Below, piece by piece: positions 42,645 through 52,625 of a DNA stretch of 64,000 nucleotides. The notes beneath the pieces were generated by a model. That model ran no database searches and had not been told where the DNA came from. It saw nothing but the letters and a program-made list of their open reading frames with translations. Position 1 is the stretch's first letter. Every line of letters starts with the position of its first letter. The DNA lies in contig NZ_CP109473.1 in NCBI RefSeq assembly GCF_036227405.1, forward strand, positions 1,364,001-1,428,000, in the 5' to 3' direction. This stretch comes from Streptomyces sp. NBC_01460 (GTDB taxonomy: Bacteria > Actinomycetota > Actinomycetes > Streptomycetales > Streptomycetaceae). Made by a program: the position numbers and the translations under genes.

Positions 42645-43802
42645 GTGGAGAGCGAACTGCCCGACATCTACTGCCCTTTCCCCCAGCGGAGCAATCCGCA
42701 TGTGGACCACACCCGTGAGCACCTCGACGCCTGGACCCGGCGCACCGGCCTGGTCCACCGGGAGTCCGCCAGGGAACGTTTCGAGCAGGCCGACTTCGGC
42801 GCCTTCGTGGGCATGGTCTACCCGACGGCGGACAGTGAGCACCTGGATCTGGTCGCCGACTGGTTCGTCTGGCTCTTCCTCGTCGACGACCAGCTCGACG
42901 ACGGACACCTGGGCCGCAGCCCCGACCGTGTACGCGACGTGGTGGAGCGCATGCGCGCCGTGGTCGAGGGCACCGCTCCCGGCCCCCGTCCGGGCGAGGA
43001 GGCCCCCGCCGCGCTGATCGCCCTGGCGGACCTGTGGGAACGTACGATTCCGCAGGCCGCCCCCCACTGGCGCGCCCGCTTCACCTGGCACCTCATGACC
43101 TACCTGACGACCGCCACGGCCTGGGAGGCGGGGAACCGCGCCGACGGTGTCGTGCCGTCCGAGGCGACGTACATCGCCAAGCGCAGGCACACCGGGGCCA
43201 TCCATGTGTGCATGGACCTGATAGAGATCGTGGCCGGCATGGGGGCACCCGAGTCGGTGCACAACGACGCCCGGTTCATCACCGCGCTGGAGGCGTCCTG
43301 CAACGTCGTGTGCTGGGCCAACGACGTCTACTCCTACGAGAAGGAGCAGGTGCTGGGCGAGATCCACAACCTCGTGCACCTGGTACGCCACCACCGCGGC
43401 TACGGGAAGCAGGAGGCGCTCGAGCACGTGTGTGCGGAGATAGCCACCGAGACGGAGCGCTTCCTCACCGCCGAGGGCGAGCTGCTCGACCTGTACCCGG
43501 AGCTGGCGGGGCTGCTCGTGCCCTATCTCGACGGGATGCGGAGCTGGATGCGGGGCAATCTCGACTGGTCGCGGCAGACACCCCGCTACAACCCCGCGGA
43601 GGTCAGCCAGTACGCCGAGCCCGGCGCGTACCTGGAGGAGTCCGTGCTCGGCGTGGGCGCGGAGCCCGCAGAGCCTGAGACGGGGGCCGCACGGCCCGGG
43701 ACGGGGGCCGCACGGCCGGACCGGGCCCGGCCGGACACCCCGGACCCGGCGCACCTGGACACCGGCGACGCCCGGCTGGGAGCGGGCCACGGCCGGCGCT
43801 GA
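42645..43802 (+). CDS. Class I terpene synthase, sesquiterpene type
   Basis: About 385 residues. It cyclises a prenyl diphosphate, most likely farnesyl diphosphate. Motifs: Asp-rich FLVDDQLDD (near residue 85), diphosphate-sensor YIAKRRHTGA, NSE triad NDVYSYEKE (near 225) and a C-terminal RY pair (PRYNP). The catalytic core ends about residue 335. About 50 residues of low-complexity Ala-Arg-Pro-Asp tail follow, absent from most relatives. No P450, methyltransferase or prenyl synthase gene is beside it. The product cannot be named from sequence. The start is a GTG at 42645, with GGGG upstream. Confidence 0.88.
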   Translation: MESELPDIYCPFPQRSNPHVDHTREHLDAWTRRTGLVHRESARERFEQADFGAFVGMVYPTADSEHLDLVADWFVWLFLVDDQLDDGHLGRSPDRVRDVVERMRAVVEGTAPGPRPGEEAPAALIALADLWERTIPQAAPHWRARFTWHLMTYLTTATAWEAGNRADGVVPSEATYIAKRRHTGAIHVCMDLIEIVAGMGAPESVHNDARFITALEASCNVVCWANDVYSYEKEQVLGEIHNLVHLVRHHRGYGKQEALEHVCAEIATETERFLTAEGELLDLYPELAGLLVPYLDGMRSWMRGNLDWSRQTPRYNPAEVSQYAEPGAYLEESVLGVGAEPAEPETGAARPGTGAARPDRARPDTPDPAHLDTGDARLGAGHGRR

Positions 43803-43803
43803 G

Positions 43804-43866
43804 CCGGTCACGACGGAAGACGGAGGCCGGGCACCCGTGCGGGTGCCCGGCCTCCGCCGTGACCGG
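43804..43866. terminator. Bidirectional terminator between terpene synthase and SorC genes
   Basis: A perfect 16-bp stem (43821-43836 with 43841-43856, loop GTGC) is enclosed by an outer 8-bp stem (CCGGTCAC 43804-43811, GTGACCGG 43859-43866). It fills the gap between two convergent stops. Confidence 0.85.
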
Positions 43867-43884
43867 TGCCGTGAGCAGCCGGTC

Positions 43885-44931
43885 TCAGTCGTCCGGGTCG
43901 GCCCGCTCCAGGGCGGGCCGGGAGCCCGCGGCGGACTCCGTCAGGAGGTAGTCGGCCGCGGCGGTGTCCGTCACGAGGCTGGTGACCAGCCCCGAGCGCA
44001 GCACCGCGCCGATCGCCGCCGCCTTGCGCTGGCCCCCGGCGATGGCCACCACCTCGGGGATCCGGCGCAGCCGGTCCGCCTCCACGGTGATGCACCGCTC
44101 GCCCAGGTCCCGGCCGACCCGTCGCCCGTTCGTGTCGAAGAGGTGGGCGGACATCTCCGCCGCCACGCCGAGGGAGGCGTAGTGCGCACGCTCCTCGTCC
44201 GACAGCATGTCGTGGACGGTGGAGATGCCGGGCTCCCAGGAGCCGATGGAGACCGCGGCGACCGTCACCTTGTCGAAGTACTCGAAGGCCCGGGCGATCC
44301 CCGTCTGGTGGCGCAGCGCCGCCGCCGTCGCCGGGTCGGGCAGCAGCATCGGCGCGTAGATGGGGTGCGCCTCTCCCCCGGACACCTGCGCGGCGCGGCG
44401 GACCGCCTCGACCGAGCCGCGCTCGGCCGTCCCCGCGTCGTAGACCCCGGTCAGCTGGACGACCGTGCACGGGGGCAGCCGGTCGAGGGCCGCCGCCATG
44501 TGGATGGTGGAACGGCCCCAGGCCAGCCCCAGCACATCGCCCTCGTTGACCAGCTCGCCGAGCAGGTCGGCCGCCACCTCGCCCAGGTTCTCCGGGTCGG
44601 CCGCGTCGTCCTGTTCCTCCGCCGGTGACTCGACCACGACGGCGTGCCGCAGGCCGTACCGCGCGCGGAGCGCGTCGGAGCGCTCCGCGTCCAGCTCCGC
44701 CGGTACCCGGATCTCGATCCGTACGAGATCACGCTCGAGGGCCGTCTCCAGGACCCGGGCCACCTTGAAGCGGCTGACGCCGAACTCCTCGGCGATCTGG
44801 ATCTTCGACTTTCCCTCGAGGTAGAACCGGCGGGCCATGGCCGCCGCCTGCACCAGCTCCGCGGGTCCCATCCGCATGGCTGACCGACCCGCCGAGATGC
44901 CAGACACCGCGATCTCCTCACTGCTGTTCAC
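43885..44931 (-). CDS. SorC/DeoR-type sugar-binding transcriptional regulator
   Basis: 348 residues. The N-terminal HTH (ARRFYLEGKSKIQIAEEFG, SRFKVARVLETAL) is followed by a phosphosugar-binding domain of the SorC family (GLAWGRSTIHMAAALDRL, VQLTGVYDAGTAERG, IAGGQRKAAAIGAVLRSG). It likely responds to a phosphorylated sugar. It lies 79 bases downstream of rpe in the same direction, so a link to pentose-phosphate metabolism is possible. Start may be 44931 or the internal ATG at 44877. Confidence 0.88.
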   Translation of the reverse strand: MNSSEEIAVSGISAGRSAMRMGPAELVQAAAMARRFYLEGKSKIQIAEEFGVSRFKVARVLETALERDLVRIEIRVPAELDAERSDALRARYGLRHAVVVESPAEEQDDAADPENLGEVAADLLGELVNEGDVLGLAWGRSTIHMAAALDRLPPCTVVQLTGVYDAGTAERGSVEAVRRAAQVSGGEAHPIYAPMLLPDPATAAALRHQTGIARAFEYFDKVTVAAVSIGSWEPGISTVHDMLSDEERAHYASLGVAAEMSAHLFDTNGRRVGRDLGERCITVEADRLRRIPEVVAIAGGQRKAAAIGAVLRSGLVTSLVTDTAAADYLLTESAAGSRPALERADPDD

Positions 44932-45010
44932 ACGCTCGATACGCCGTCCATCCTGTCAGATCCGGCGATCCTTGATCAGGCCCGTCGGGCCGCGTTCACC
45001 TGAGCTTGGT

Positions 45011-45694
45011 TCAGTGGCCGCATGCCCAGGGTGCCGTGGCCGTGACCGCGTCGGCCTGGGCGCGGAGCGCCCGGACCGCCTCGGCGGGGTCCTCGGCCCC
45101 GTAGACCGCCGAGCCGGCGACGAACACGTCGGCGCCCGCCTCGGCGCACCGCTCGATGGTGGTGGCGGAGACCCCGCCGTCGACCTGGAGCCACAGCTCG
45201 AGGCCGTGCTTCGAGATCAGCTCACGGGTGCGGCGGATCTTCGGCAGCATGATGTCCAGGAACGCCTGGCCGCCGAAGCCCGGCTCGACCGTCATGATCA
45301 GCAGCATGTCGAGCTCGGGGAGCAGGTCCTCGTAGGGCTCGATGGGCGTCGCGGGCTTCAGCGCCATGGAGGCGCGGGCGCCCTTGGCCCTGATCTCCCG
45401 TGCCAGCCGTACGGGCGCGGCCGCGGCCTCCGCGTGGAAGGTGACCGAGCCGGCCCCGGCCTCGACGTACTGCGGGGCCCAGCGGTCCGCGTCCTCGATC
45501 ATGAGGTGGCAGTCCAGCGGGGTGTCCGTGGCCTTGCTCAGCGCCTCGACGATGGGCACGCCCAGCGTCAGGTTGGGCACGAAGTGGTTGTCCATGACAT
45601 CGACATGGAGCCAGTCGGCGCCTTCCACGGCCTTCGCCTCCTCGGCGAGGCGGGCGAAGTCGGCGGACAGGATGCTGGGGTTGATCTGGGCCAT
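45011..45694 (-). CDS. rpe: Ribulose-phosphate 3-epimerase
   Basis: Interconverts ribulose-5-phosphate and xylulose-5-phosphate in the pentose phosphate and related pathways. 227 residues, the normal length. Family motifs: [30 protein letters not shown] with metal-binding residues, [24 protein letters not shown], and [20 protein letters not shown] with phosphate site [10 protein letters not shown] 45694. Confidence 0.96.
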   Translation of the reverse strand: MAQINPSILSADFARLAEEAKAVEGADWLHVDVMDNHFVPNLTLGVPIVEALSKATDTPLDCHLMIEDADRWAPQYVEAGAGSVTFHAEAAAAPVRLAREIRAKGARASMALKPATPIEPYEDLLPELDMLLIMTVEPGFGGQAFLDIMLPKIRRTRELISKHGLELWLQVDGGVSATTIERCAEAGADVFVAGSAVYGAEDPAEAVRALRAQADAVTATAPWACGH

Positions 45695-45796
45695 GCACCC
45701 AAGCCTGCCATGCTCCGCGCCACTTCCCCGCCCCGGTGGGCCTCAAAGCCTCACGGGATCATTACGGTTCGCGCAATCCCGGCCTTTTCCCCCCGG

Positions 45797-47230
45797 TCAG
45801 GCCGTGCGGCGCAGGAGGGCGAGGTACATCGCGTCCGTGCCGTGCAGATGCGGCCACAGCTGGACGTCGGGACCGTCTCCCAGCGCGGGCACACCCGGCA
45901 GCAGCGGGCGGGCGTCGATCCACTCCGCCGCGGGGGCCGGTCCGCCGCGCCCCTTGAGCACGTCCTCGACGACGACCCTGGTCTCCGCGAGGTGCGGCGA
46001 GCAGGTCGCGTAGCCGACGACTCCGCCGACCCGGACGGCCTTCAACGCCTCACGGAGCAGGCCGCGTTGCAGGGGGGCGAAGCTCTCCAGGTCCCCGGCG
46101 CGCCGCCGCCAGCGGGATTCCGGACGCCTGCGCAGCGCGCCGAGACCGGAGCACGGCACGTCCATGAGGACCCGGTCGAAGGACCCGGGCTGCCACGGCG
46201 GCCGGGTCCCGTCGGCGGTGATCACCTGGTAGGGCCCGGGGTTGCCGGCCAGCGCGCGCTCGACGAGCCGGGCGCGGTGCGGCTGCTTCTCCGCGGCGAG
46301 CAGCGTCGCGCCGCGTCCGGCGGCGAGCGCGGCCAGCAGCGCGGCCTTCCCTCCCGGGCCGGCGCAGCCGTCCAGCCAGCGGGTGTCGTCACCCTCGACG
46401 GGGGCGTTGGCCAGGGCGGCGGCGACGAGCTGGCTGCCCTCGTCCTGCACACCGGCGCTGCCGTCCCGTACGGCTTCCAGGGCGCCCGGCTCGCCGCCCT
46501 CGGCCATCCGCACGGCGTAGGGCGACCAGCGGCCGGGCAGGCCGCTCTCCTCACCGAGGGCGTCGAGCAGCTCGTCGGGGGTCGAGCGGCCGGGCCGGGC
46601 CACCAGGGTCACCTCGGGCCGTTCGTTGTCGGCCTCCAGCAGGTCCTCGATCCCGGCGCGGCCGCCGCCCAGGGCGTCCCAGAGGGCGGAGACGATCCAG
46701 CGGGGGTGCGAGTGGACGACCGAGAGGTGCTCCTCGGCGTCGTCCTCGTACGAGGGGGCGACGCGCTCCACCCACGTCTCCAGGTCGTGCGCGGACACCT
46801 TGCGCAGCACCGCGTTGACGAACTTGGCGCGGCCCTCGCCCAGCACCACCCGCGCGAGCTCCACGCTCGCGGAGACGGCCGCGTGGGTCGGGATACGGGT
46901 GCCGAGGAGCTGGTGGACACCCATGTTGAGGACATCGAGCACCGGCGGGTCGACCTCACGCAGCGGCCGGTCGATGCAGGCGGCGACGATCGCGTCGTAC
47001 GTGCCCTGACGGCGCAGGGTCCCGTAGACCAGCTCGGTCGCCAGCGCCGCGTCCCTGCCCTCGAAGTCGCCCGCGGCGCGCGCCTTCTTCAGCAGCGGGG
47101 GGAGGACGAGGTTGGCGTAGGCGTCGCGTTCGTCGACCGCCCTGAGCGCCTCGAAGGCGAGGAACCTGACGGGGTCCTTCTTGGGGCGGCGATGCGGCTT
47201 GGCGGGACGTCGACGCTGCTGGTCGTTCAC
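45797..47230 (-). CDS. rsmB: 16S rRNA cytosine-5 methyltransferase, RsmB family
   Basis: Methylates C967 of 16S rRNA in the family's studied members. About 477 residues: an N-terminal NusB-like RNA-binding domain (about 20-160), then a Rossmann methylase. The latter has SAM motif LDGCAGPGGKAALLAAL, DVPCSGLGALRRRPES with one catalytic Cys and YATCSPHLAE with the second. The GTG at 47230 (NDQQRRRPAKPHRRP) has GGAG upstream. The gap to fmt is 98 bases and contains a hairpin, so the two may be only partly cotranscribed. Confidence 0.94.
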   Translation of the reverse strand: MNDQQRRRPAKPHRRPKKDPVRFLAFEALRAVDERDAYANLVLPPLLKKARAAGDFEGRDAALATELVYGTLRRQGTYDAIVAACIDRPLREVDPPVLDVLNMGVHQLLGTRIPTHAAVSASVELARVVLGEGRAKFVNAVLRKVSAHDLETWVERVAPSYEDDAEEHLSVVHSHPRWIVSALWDALGGGRAGIEDLLEADNERPEVTLVARPGRSTPDELLDALGEESGLPGRWSPYAVRMAEGGEPGALEAVRDGSAGVQDEGSQLVAAALANAPVEGDDTRWLDGCAGPGGKAALLAALAAGRGATLLAAEKQPHRARLVERALAGNPGPYQVITADGTRPPWQPGSFDRVLMDVPCSGLGALRRRPESRWRRRAGDLESFAPLQRGLLREALKAVRVGGVVGYATCSPHLAETRVVVEDVLKGRGGPAPAAEWIDARPLLPGVPALGDGPDVQLWPHLHGTDAMYLALLRRTA

Positions 47231-47286
47231 GTGAAAGGTGCTCCGCTGATGGTGAGGGGGCGAACCCGTCCAGCGTACGTCGCCGC

Positions 47287-47311
47287 CCGGGGGCCCGGTC
47301 CCGGGCCCCGG
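47287..47311 (-). promoter_or_regulatory. Hairpin between fmt and rsmB
   Basis: CCGGGGGCCCGG (47287-47298) pairs with CCGGGCCCCGG (47301-47311) with a one-base bulge and a minimal loop. It sits between the fmt stop and the rsmB start on the same strand and may attenuate or process the joint transcript. Confidence 0.4.
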
Positions 47312-47328
47312 CAGGCGTGCCTGTGGCC

Positions 47329-48261
47329 TCAGAGGCCCAGGAGCTCCCCGTGGACGATGCGCACGCCCCGGGCCCAGTCGGCGGCCCTCATCGGCTTCTT
47401 GCCCTGCGGCTGGACCCAGAGCAGCTCCACGGCGTGGGAGCCGGTGCCCACGTACACGTTGTTCTTGCCGGCGGACAGCTCGCCCGGGGCGAGGTCGGTG
47501 CGGTCCAGGACGGGGACGGCCTGGACGAGCTTGAGGCGTTCGCCGCGGAAGAGGGTCCAGGCCCCCGGGGCGGGGGTGCAGCCGCGCACCACGCGGTCGA
47601 CCCGGAGCGCGGGCTCCGTCCACCGCACCTGGGCGTCCTCGACGCCGATCTTCGGGGCGAGCGTGACGCCCTCGGCCGGCTGCGGCACGGCGTGCAGGGT
47701 GCCGTCCTCGACGCCGTCCATGGTCGCCGCGAGCAGCCCGGCGCCCGCGAAGGCGAGCCGGGTGAGCAGATCACCGCTGGTGTCGGTGGGCCGGACCTCC
47801 TCGGTGAGGACGCCGTACACCGGGCCCGAGTCCAGCCCCTCCTCGATGAGGAAGGTCGACGCCCCGGTGACCTCGTCGCCGGCCATCACCGCGTGCTGCA
47901 CGGGCGCGGCACCGCGCCAGGCGGGCAGGAGCGAGAAGTGCAGGTTGACCCAGCCCCTGGCCGGGACGTCCAGCGCGCTCTTGGGGAGCAGGGCGCCGTA
48001 CGCGACCACGGGGCAGCAGTCCGGTGCGATCTCCCGCAGCCGCGCCAGGAAGTCCTCGTCACGCGGCCTGGTGGGCTTGAGCACCTCGATGCCCGCCTCC
48101 TCCGCGCGCTCGGCCACGGGGCTGGCGACCAGCCGGCGTCCCCGCCCGGCCGGTGCGTCGGGGCGGGTCACCACCGCGGCCACCTCGTGGCGGTCGGAGG
48201 CGATCAGGGCGTCCAGAGCGGGGACGGCGACCTCGGGGGTGCCTGCGAAGACGAGCTTCAT
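47329..48261 (-). CDS. fmt: Methionyl-tRNA formyltransferase
   Basis: Formylates initiator Met-tRNA using 10-formyltetrahydrofolate. 310 residues, normal length. N-terminal [18 protein letters not shown] and [18 protein letters not shown] (the catalytic Asn and His lie in N-L-H-F-S), [12 protein letters not shown], then the C-terminal tRNA-binding domain. ATG 48261. Confidence 0.97.
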   Translation of the reverse strand: MKLVFAGTPEVAVPALDALIASDRHEVAAVVTRPDAPAGRGRRLVASPVAERAEEAGIEVLKPTRPRDEDFLARLREIAPDCCPVVAYGALLPKSALDVPARGWVNLHFSLLPAWRGAAPVQHAVMAGDEVTGASTFLIEEGLDSGPVYGVLTEEVRPTDTSGDLLTRLAFAGAGLLAATMDGVEDGTLHAVPQPAEGVTLAPKIGVEDAQVRWTEPALRVDRVVRGCTPAPGAWTLFRGERLKLVQAVPVLDRTDLAPGELSAGKNNVYVGTGSHAVELLWVQPQGKKPMRAADWARGVRIVHGELLGL

Positions 48262-48434
48262 GGGTGGCGGACTGCCTCTCGGGCCGGAACGTACGTGGCG
48301 AGCAGCACACCAGTCTAGGGGGTGCCCCATGGTCCCGCCCGGGCCGCCCGGACCGGGGGCGTACGCACGCGGGTGCGCCCCGCGCATATGCACATACGCC
48401 CCTATTGCGTGACCACATGGCCGGGTGACGCGTT

Positions 48435-48452
48435 GGTCAAGTGAGATTGACC
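48435..48452. promoter_or_regulatory. GGTCAA-n6-TTGACC inverted repeat
   Basis: Perfect 6-bp arms (48435-48440, 48447-48452) in the 250-base gap between fmt and the rightward gene at 48512. Each arm is also a TTGACC -35-like hexamer, one per strand. Probable operator or divergent promoter element; the rest of the gap shows nothing clear. Confidence 0.4.
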
Positions 48453-48511
48453 GAAGTGGACCGCCGCCGCGCGGTCCGATCCCTTTCAACGCCGGTTCGA
48501 GAGGCTTGTTC

Positions 48512-49015
48512 ATGGCCGACCACGCAACCCACGACGCCCAAGCGCGTGCCAGCCTGCACCTGTTGGTGCGGGACATCGAGCGGGTCCGGCGGCAGGTGGA
48601 CGCGCTGCGCACCCTCACCGCGCAGCTGGGCAACGTCTACCGTCCCCGCCGCTCCGGCCCGTCCGCGGGCTTCGTCGTCTACGGCAGGGCGCCGGCCCCG
48701 ACGGTGCGGCTGGCCCAGGAACTGCGGGACAGCGTCGAGACGCTGGTCACCGCCGCGGTGGACTTCGACCGCTCGCTGGGCTTCTCGTGGGACGCGGTGG
48801 GTTCCGCCCTCGGCGTCACCAAGCAGGCGGTCCACCGCCGTTACGGCGCACGTCGCGCCACCCCGCAGCCGGGGGCGGCGGAGGCCGTCGCGGAGACCGT
48901 GAACCGCCCGGTGCCCGCGGGGCCCGGCTCCTCCCCCGTGGTGCCCGCGGCCCGCTCCATGCCGCCACAGCCCTCGGACCGGCCCGGCGTCTTCCCCGGC
49001 CCGCGCAACGGCTGA
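48512..49015 (+). CDS. Small helix-turn-helix protein conserved in Streptomyces
   Basis: About 167 residues. A helical N-terminal part ([20 protein letters not shown]) precedes a HTH region ([20 protein letters not shown] followed by AVHRRYG). A disordered Pro/Ala-rich tail follows. It may be a DNA-binding regulator; no target is known. ATG 48512 has GAGAGG upstream; the 29 in-frame residues before it do not look coding. Confidence 0.7.
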   Translation: MADHATHDAQARASLHLLVRDIERVRRQVDALRTLTAQLGNVYRPRRSGPSAGFVVYGRAPAPTVRLAQELRDSVETLVTAAVDFDRSLGFSWDAVGSALGVTKQAVHRRYGARRATPQPGAAEAVAETVNRPVPAGPGSSPVVPAARSMPPQPSDRPGVFPGPRNG

Positions 49016-49140
49016 CGGCGGCGGGGACGGCCGGGCACACCCGGCCGGGGCGGCGCCAGGACGGCGGTCGAGGACGCTCGGCCGCCGCACCAGGGGTCGG
49101 GAGCCGGAGGCACCCGGTGGCCCGCCCGGCTCCGGCCGGG

Positions 49141-51279
49141 TCAGCCGATGTCCGGCGGATCGATCCTGATCCGCACGGGGTCCCCGGTGCCCCTGGCCGT
49201 CCGGGTCGCCTGGGCCGTCTTCAGGGCGGCCGCCAGCGCGGCACCCCGCCCCGGCGGGACCCTCACCAGCGCGCGCTCCCAGGTCTCCCCCGGCGGGGCG
49301 TCGCCCTGTCTGCGGGGCCTGCCGGGACCGGCCCCCTGCACGGGCACCGGGCCGAGCACCTCGGCTTCGGGGGGCAGCTCCGCACCGGCGAGGTACGCGG
49401 CCACCGCCTCCGGCGGGCCGGTCACCGCGGCCATCCTGGACACCGGGGGGAAGCCGAGCTCCGCCCGCTCCGCGAGCTCGCGGCGGGCGTGACCGACCGG
49501 GTCCCAGCGGACCAGGGCCTGCACGGGCCTCAGGGTCGGCTCGGCCACGATCACCACCGTGCCGCCCTCCGGCTGCCCCCGCACCAGCGCGGCGGCGGCC
49601 GTCCAGCGCCGCAGGGCCTCCTCACCCGCCCGCAGGTCGGGCCTGCCGACCATCGCCCAGCCGTCCAGCAGCAGCGCCGCCGCGTAGCCGCCCTCGGCCA
49701 CCGGCTCGGCCCCGGGGGTGCTCACGACGAGGGCGGGCTGGTCGGGCACCGAGTCCAGCACGTGGTCCCGCCCCGACGTCCGTACGGGCACGGCGGGAAA
49801 CGCCCGGCCCAGTTCCTCGGCGGTCCTGCGGGCCCCGACGATCTGTGCCCGCAGCCGCACACCGCCGCAGGCCGTGCAGTTCCAGGCCGTCTCGGCCCGC
49901 CCGCACCACGCGCAGTCGAGATCCCGCTGGTCCGGGGCCTGGAGCGGTCCCGCACAGTGCCGGCACCGCGCAGGCTCGCGGCAGCGCTCGCAGGCCAGCC
50001 GGGGGGCGTACCCCCGGCGCGGCACCTGGACGAGCACGGGGCCGCTGCGCAGCCCGTCCCGCACGGTCTGCCACGCCAGGCTGGGCAGTCGCGCCGAACG
50101 GGCCGCGCCGTCCCGGGCGAGCTCCCCGTCGCCGACGGTGCGCACCAGGGGGGCGGCGATCCGCATCTGCTCCCGCTCCGCGCGCAGGGGCAGGGCCCAG
50201 CCGCTCTCGACCAGCTGGGCGGCCTCGACCGTGCAGCTCGTCCCGCCCAGGAGGAACGCGCAGCGGCCGTGCGTCGCCCGGAGCTCCAGGACCTCCCTGA
50301 CGTGCGGGAAGGGAGCGTTGTCGTCGCTGTGGCTGGAGTCCCCGTCGTCCCAGAGCGCCACCAGGCCGAGGTCGGCGACCGGGGCGAACATCGCCGCCCT
50401 GGTCCCGACCACCGCGCGCACGGAACCGCGCCGGACCGCCAGCCACTGGCGGTAGCGCTTCTCCGGCCCGGAGTCGGCGGTCAGCAGCGCGTGGCGCCCC
50501 TCCCCCAGCACCGCGGTGAGCGCGGCGTCGACCCGGCCCGCGCTCCGGCCGTCCGGTACGACGACGAGCGCCCCCCGGCCCGAGGCCAGGGTCGCGGCCA
50601 TCGCACGGGCGATCTCCTCGGGCCAGTGCGGTCCCGGCAGCGCCGTCCACACCGCCCGGGGCGCCCCGCCCTCGGCCAGTGCCCGCAGGAAACCGGGCCC
50701 CTGGGCGTAACGCTCCCAGGTGCCGGGTGACGGGACGGGCGGAGGCGGAAGGGGGTCGGGCGACGGTTTGCCCTCGGCACGGCCGTTCCTGGGGGGCACG
50801 GCGAGCTGGAGCACGTCCGCGAGGCTGCCGGCGTAACGGTCGGCGACGGCCCGCGAGAGCTCGAGCAGCTCCGGCCCGAGGACCGGCTCCGGTGAGACGA
50901 CGTAGGCGAGGGCCGCGAGGGCTCCCTGGTAGTCCGAGGTGGCGCGCCGTTCGATCAGGAAGCCGTCGATCAGGCCGCCGCCCTCGCGCCGCCCGCCGCG
51001 GACCTGGCGTCCTCCGGCTCCGAAGCGCACCCGGACCCGCACGCCGGGCTGCGCGTCGGCGTCGAGCTCCTCGGGGACGGCGTAGTCGAAGTACTGGTCG
51101 AGGTGGAGGGCGCCCTTGTTCACGAGGACGCGGGCGACCGGCAGCTCCCCGGCGAGCGCGGCGCCCCGCCAGGTCCGCGGCTTCGCACGCGGCACCTCCG
51201 CCCGGCGCACCGTCTCCCGGATGAGCGCGAGCTGCTCCGGTGCCCCGGGCTCGTCGGACCGCTCGTCGTCGCTGCTCAC
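49141..51279 (-). CDS. priA: PriA-like primosomal protein, helicase motifs degenerate
   Basis: About 712 residues. The N-terminal 3'-DNA-binding domain has ARVLVNKGALHLDQYFDYAV and VRVRFGAGGRQVRG. The zinc module has eight Cys between CERCREPARCRHCAG and CAWCGRAETAWNCTACGG. The motor region is decayed: where Walker A should read GxTGSGKT there is LASGRGALVVVPDGRSAGR, and the DEEH box reads LWDDGDSSH. Actinobacterial PriA proteins are known to have lost ATPase motifs, so it probably acts as a primosome scaffold at stalled forks. The start is taken as GTG 51279, with GGAAGG 5 bases upstream; GTG 51285 is an alternative. Confidence 0.85.
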   Translation of the reverse strand: MSSDDERSDEPGAPEQLALIRETVRRAEVPRAKPRTWRGAALAGELPVARVLVNKGALHLDQYFDYAVPEELDADAQPGVRVRVRFGAGGRQVRGGRREGGGLIDGFLIERRATSDYQGALAALAYVVSPEPVLGPELLELSRAVADRYAGSLADVLQLAVPPRNGRAEGKPSPDPLPPPPVPSPGTWERYAQGPGFLRALAEGGAPRAVWTALPGPHWPEEIARAMAATLASGRGALVVVPDGRSAGRVDAALTAVLGEGRHALLTADSGPEKRYRQWLAVRRGSVRAVVGTRAAMFAPVADLGLVALWDDGDSSHSDDNAPFPHVREVLELRATHGRCAFLLGGTSCTVEAAQLVESGWALPLRAEREQMRIAAPLVRTVGDGELARDGAARSARLPSLAWQTVRDGLRSGPVLVQVPRRGYAPRLACERCREPARCRHCAGPLQAPDQRDLDCAWCGRAETAWNCTACGGVRLRAQIVGARRTAEELGRAFPAVPVRTSGRDHVLDSVPDQPALVVSTPGAEPVAEGGYAAALLLDGWAMVGRPDLRAGEEALRRWTAAAALVRGQPEGGTVVIVAEPTLRPVQALVRWDPVGHARRELAERAELGFPPVSRMAAVTGPPEAVAAYLAGAELPPEAEVLGPVPVQGAGPGRPRRQGDAPPGETWERALVRVPPGRGAALAAALKTAQATRTARGTGDPVRIRIDPPDIG

Positions 51280-51343
51280 AGCCACCTTCCTACCAGACGC
51301 CACTGACACGTCCGGACCGCCGGGACCGGCCGGGACAGCACGG

Positions 51344-51379
51344 CGGGGCCCGGACACCTCGTAAGGTGTCCGGGCCCCG
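51344..51379 (-). terminator. metK terminator
   Basis: A 16-bp perfect stem (51344-51359 with 51364-51379) around a four-base loop, 23 bases past the metK stop. It separates metK from priA. Confidence 0.85.
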
Positions 51380-51401
51380 GCGTGAAGGACTGCGGGCGGT
51401 A

Positions 51402-52625
51402 CTAGAGCCCCGCGGCCGCGCGCAGCGCGTCCACGCGGTCGGTGCGCTCCCAGGTGAAGTCCGGGAGCTCACGGCCGAAGTGTCCGTAGGCCGCGGTCTG
51501 GGCGTAGATCGGGCGGAGCAGGTCGAGGTCGCGGATGATCGCGGCCGGGCGGAGGTCGAAGACCTCGCCGATGGCGTGCTCGATCTTCTCCGTGTCGACC
51601 GCGGCGGTGCCGAAGGTCTCGACGAAGAGGCCCACCGGCTCGGCCTTGCCGATCGCGTAGGCGACCTGGACCTCGCAGCGGGTGGCGAGCCCCGCCGCCA
51701 CGACGTTCTTCGCGACCCAGCGCATGGCGTAGGCGGCCGAGCGGTCGACCTTGGACGGGTCCTTGCCGGAGAAGGCACCGCCGCCGTGGCGGGCCATGCC
51801 GCCGTAGGTGTCGATGATGATCTTGCGGCCGGTGAGGCCGGCGTCACCCATCGGGCCGCCGATCTCGAAGCGGCCGGTCGGGTTCACCAGCAGGCGGTAG
51901 CCCTCGGTGTCCAGCTTGATGCCGTCCTCGATGAGCTGCGACAGGACGTGCTCGACGACGAACTCGCGGATGTCCGGCGCGAGCAGCGAGTCCAGGTCGA
52001 TGTCGGAGGCGTGCTGCGAGGAGACGACGACCGTGTCGAGGCGGACGGCCTTGTCGCCGTCGTACTCGATGGTGACCTGGGTCTTGCCGTCGGGGCGCAG
52101 GTACGGGATGGTCCCGTTCTTGCGGACCTCGGAGAGGCGGCGCGAGAGCCGGTGCGCGAGGTGGATCGGCAGCGGCATCAGCTCGGGGGTCTCGTCGCAG
52201 GCGTAGCCGAACATCAGCCCCTGGTCGCCCGCGCCCTGCTTGTCGAGCTCGTCCTCCTCCTCCCTCCGGGAGGCACCCTCGACCCGCTTCTCGTACGCGG
52301 TGTCGACACCCTGGGCGATGTCCGCGGACTGGGCGCCGATGGACACCGAGACGCCGCAGGAGGCTCCGTCGAAGCCCTTCTTGGAGGAGTCGTAGCCGAT
52401 CTCCAGGACCTTGTTGCGCACGAGGTTGGGGATGTCGGCGTAGGCCTTGGTCGTGACCTCACCCGCGACATGCACCAGACCGGTGGTGATCAAGGTCTCG
52501 ACGGCGACGCGCGAGGAGGGGTCCTCACGCAGGAGGGCGTCGAGAATCGTGTCGCTGATCTGGTCAGCGATCTTGTCGGGGTGGCCCTCGGTAACGGACT
52601 CCGAGGTGAAGAGACGGCGGGACAC
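51402..52625 (-). CDS. metK: S-adenosylmethionine synthetase
   Basis: Makes SAM from methionine and ATP. 407 residues, three-domain fold. Motifs: [57 protein letters not shown] and the C-terminal [14 protein letters not shown]. The start is the GTG at 52625. The 240 bases upstream contain no SAM riboswitch I can recognise; TAAACT (52711-52706) may be the -10. Confidence 0.97.
   Translation of the reverse strand: MSRRLFTSESVTEGHPDKIADQISDTILDALLREDPSSRVAVETLITTGLVHVAGEVTTKAYADIPNLVRNKVLEIGYDSSKKGFDGASCGVSVSIGAQSADIAQGVDTAYEKRVEGASRREEEDELDKQGAGDQGLMFGYACDETPELMPLPIHLAHRLSRRLSEVRKNGTIPYLRPDGKTQVTIEYDGDKAVRLDTVVVSSQHASDIDLDSLLAPDIREFVVEHVLSQLIEDGIKLDTEGYRLLVNPTGRFEIGGPMGDAGLTGRKIIIDTYGGMARHGGGAFSGKDPSKVDRSAAYAMRWVAKNVVAAGLATRCEVQVAYAIGKAEPVGLFVETFGTAAVDTEKIEHAIGEVFDLRPAAIIRDLDLLRPIYAQTAAYGHFGRELPDFTWERTDRVDALRAAAGL

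Noticed and set aside
42645..44931. A terpene biosynthetic cluster including the SorC regulator and guaB1
   Set aside because: A strong bidirectional terminator separates the synthase from the convergent SorC gene, and guaB1 is divergent housekeeping. No tailoring enzyme is present.
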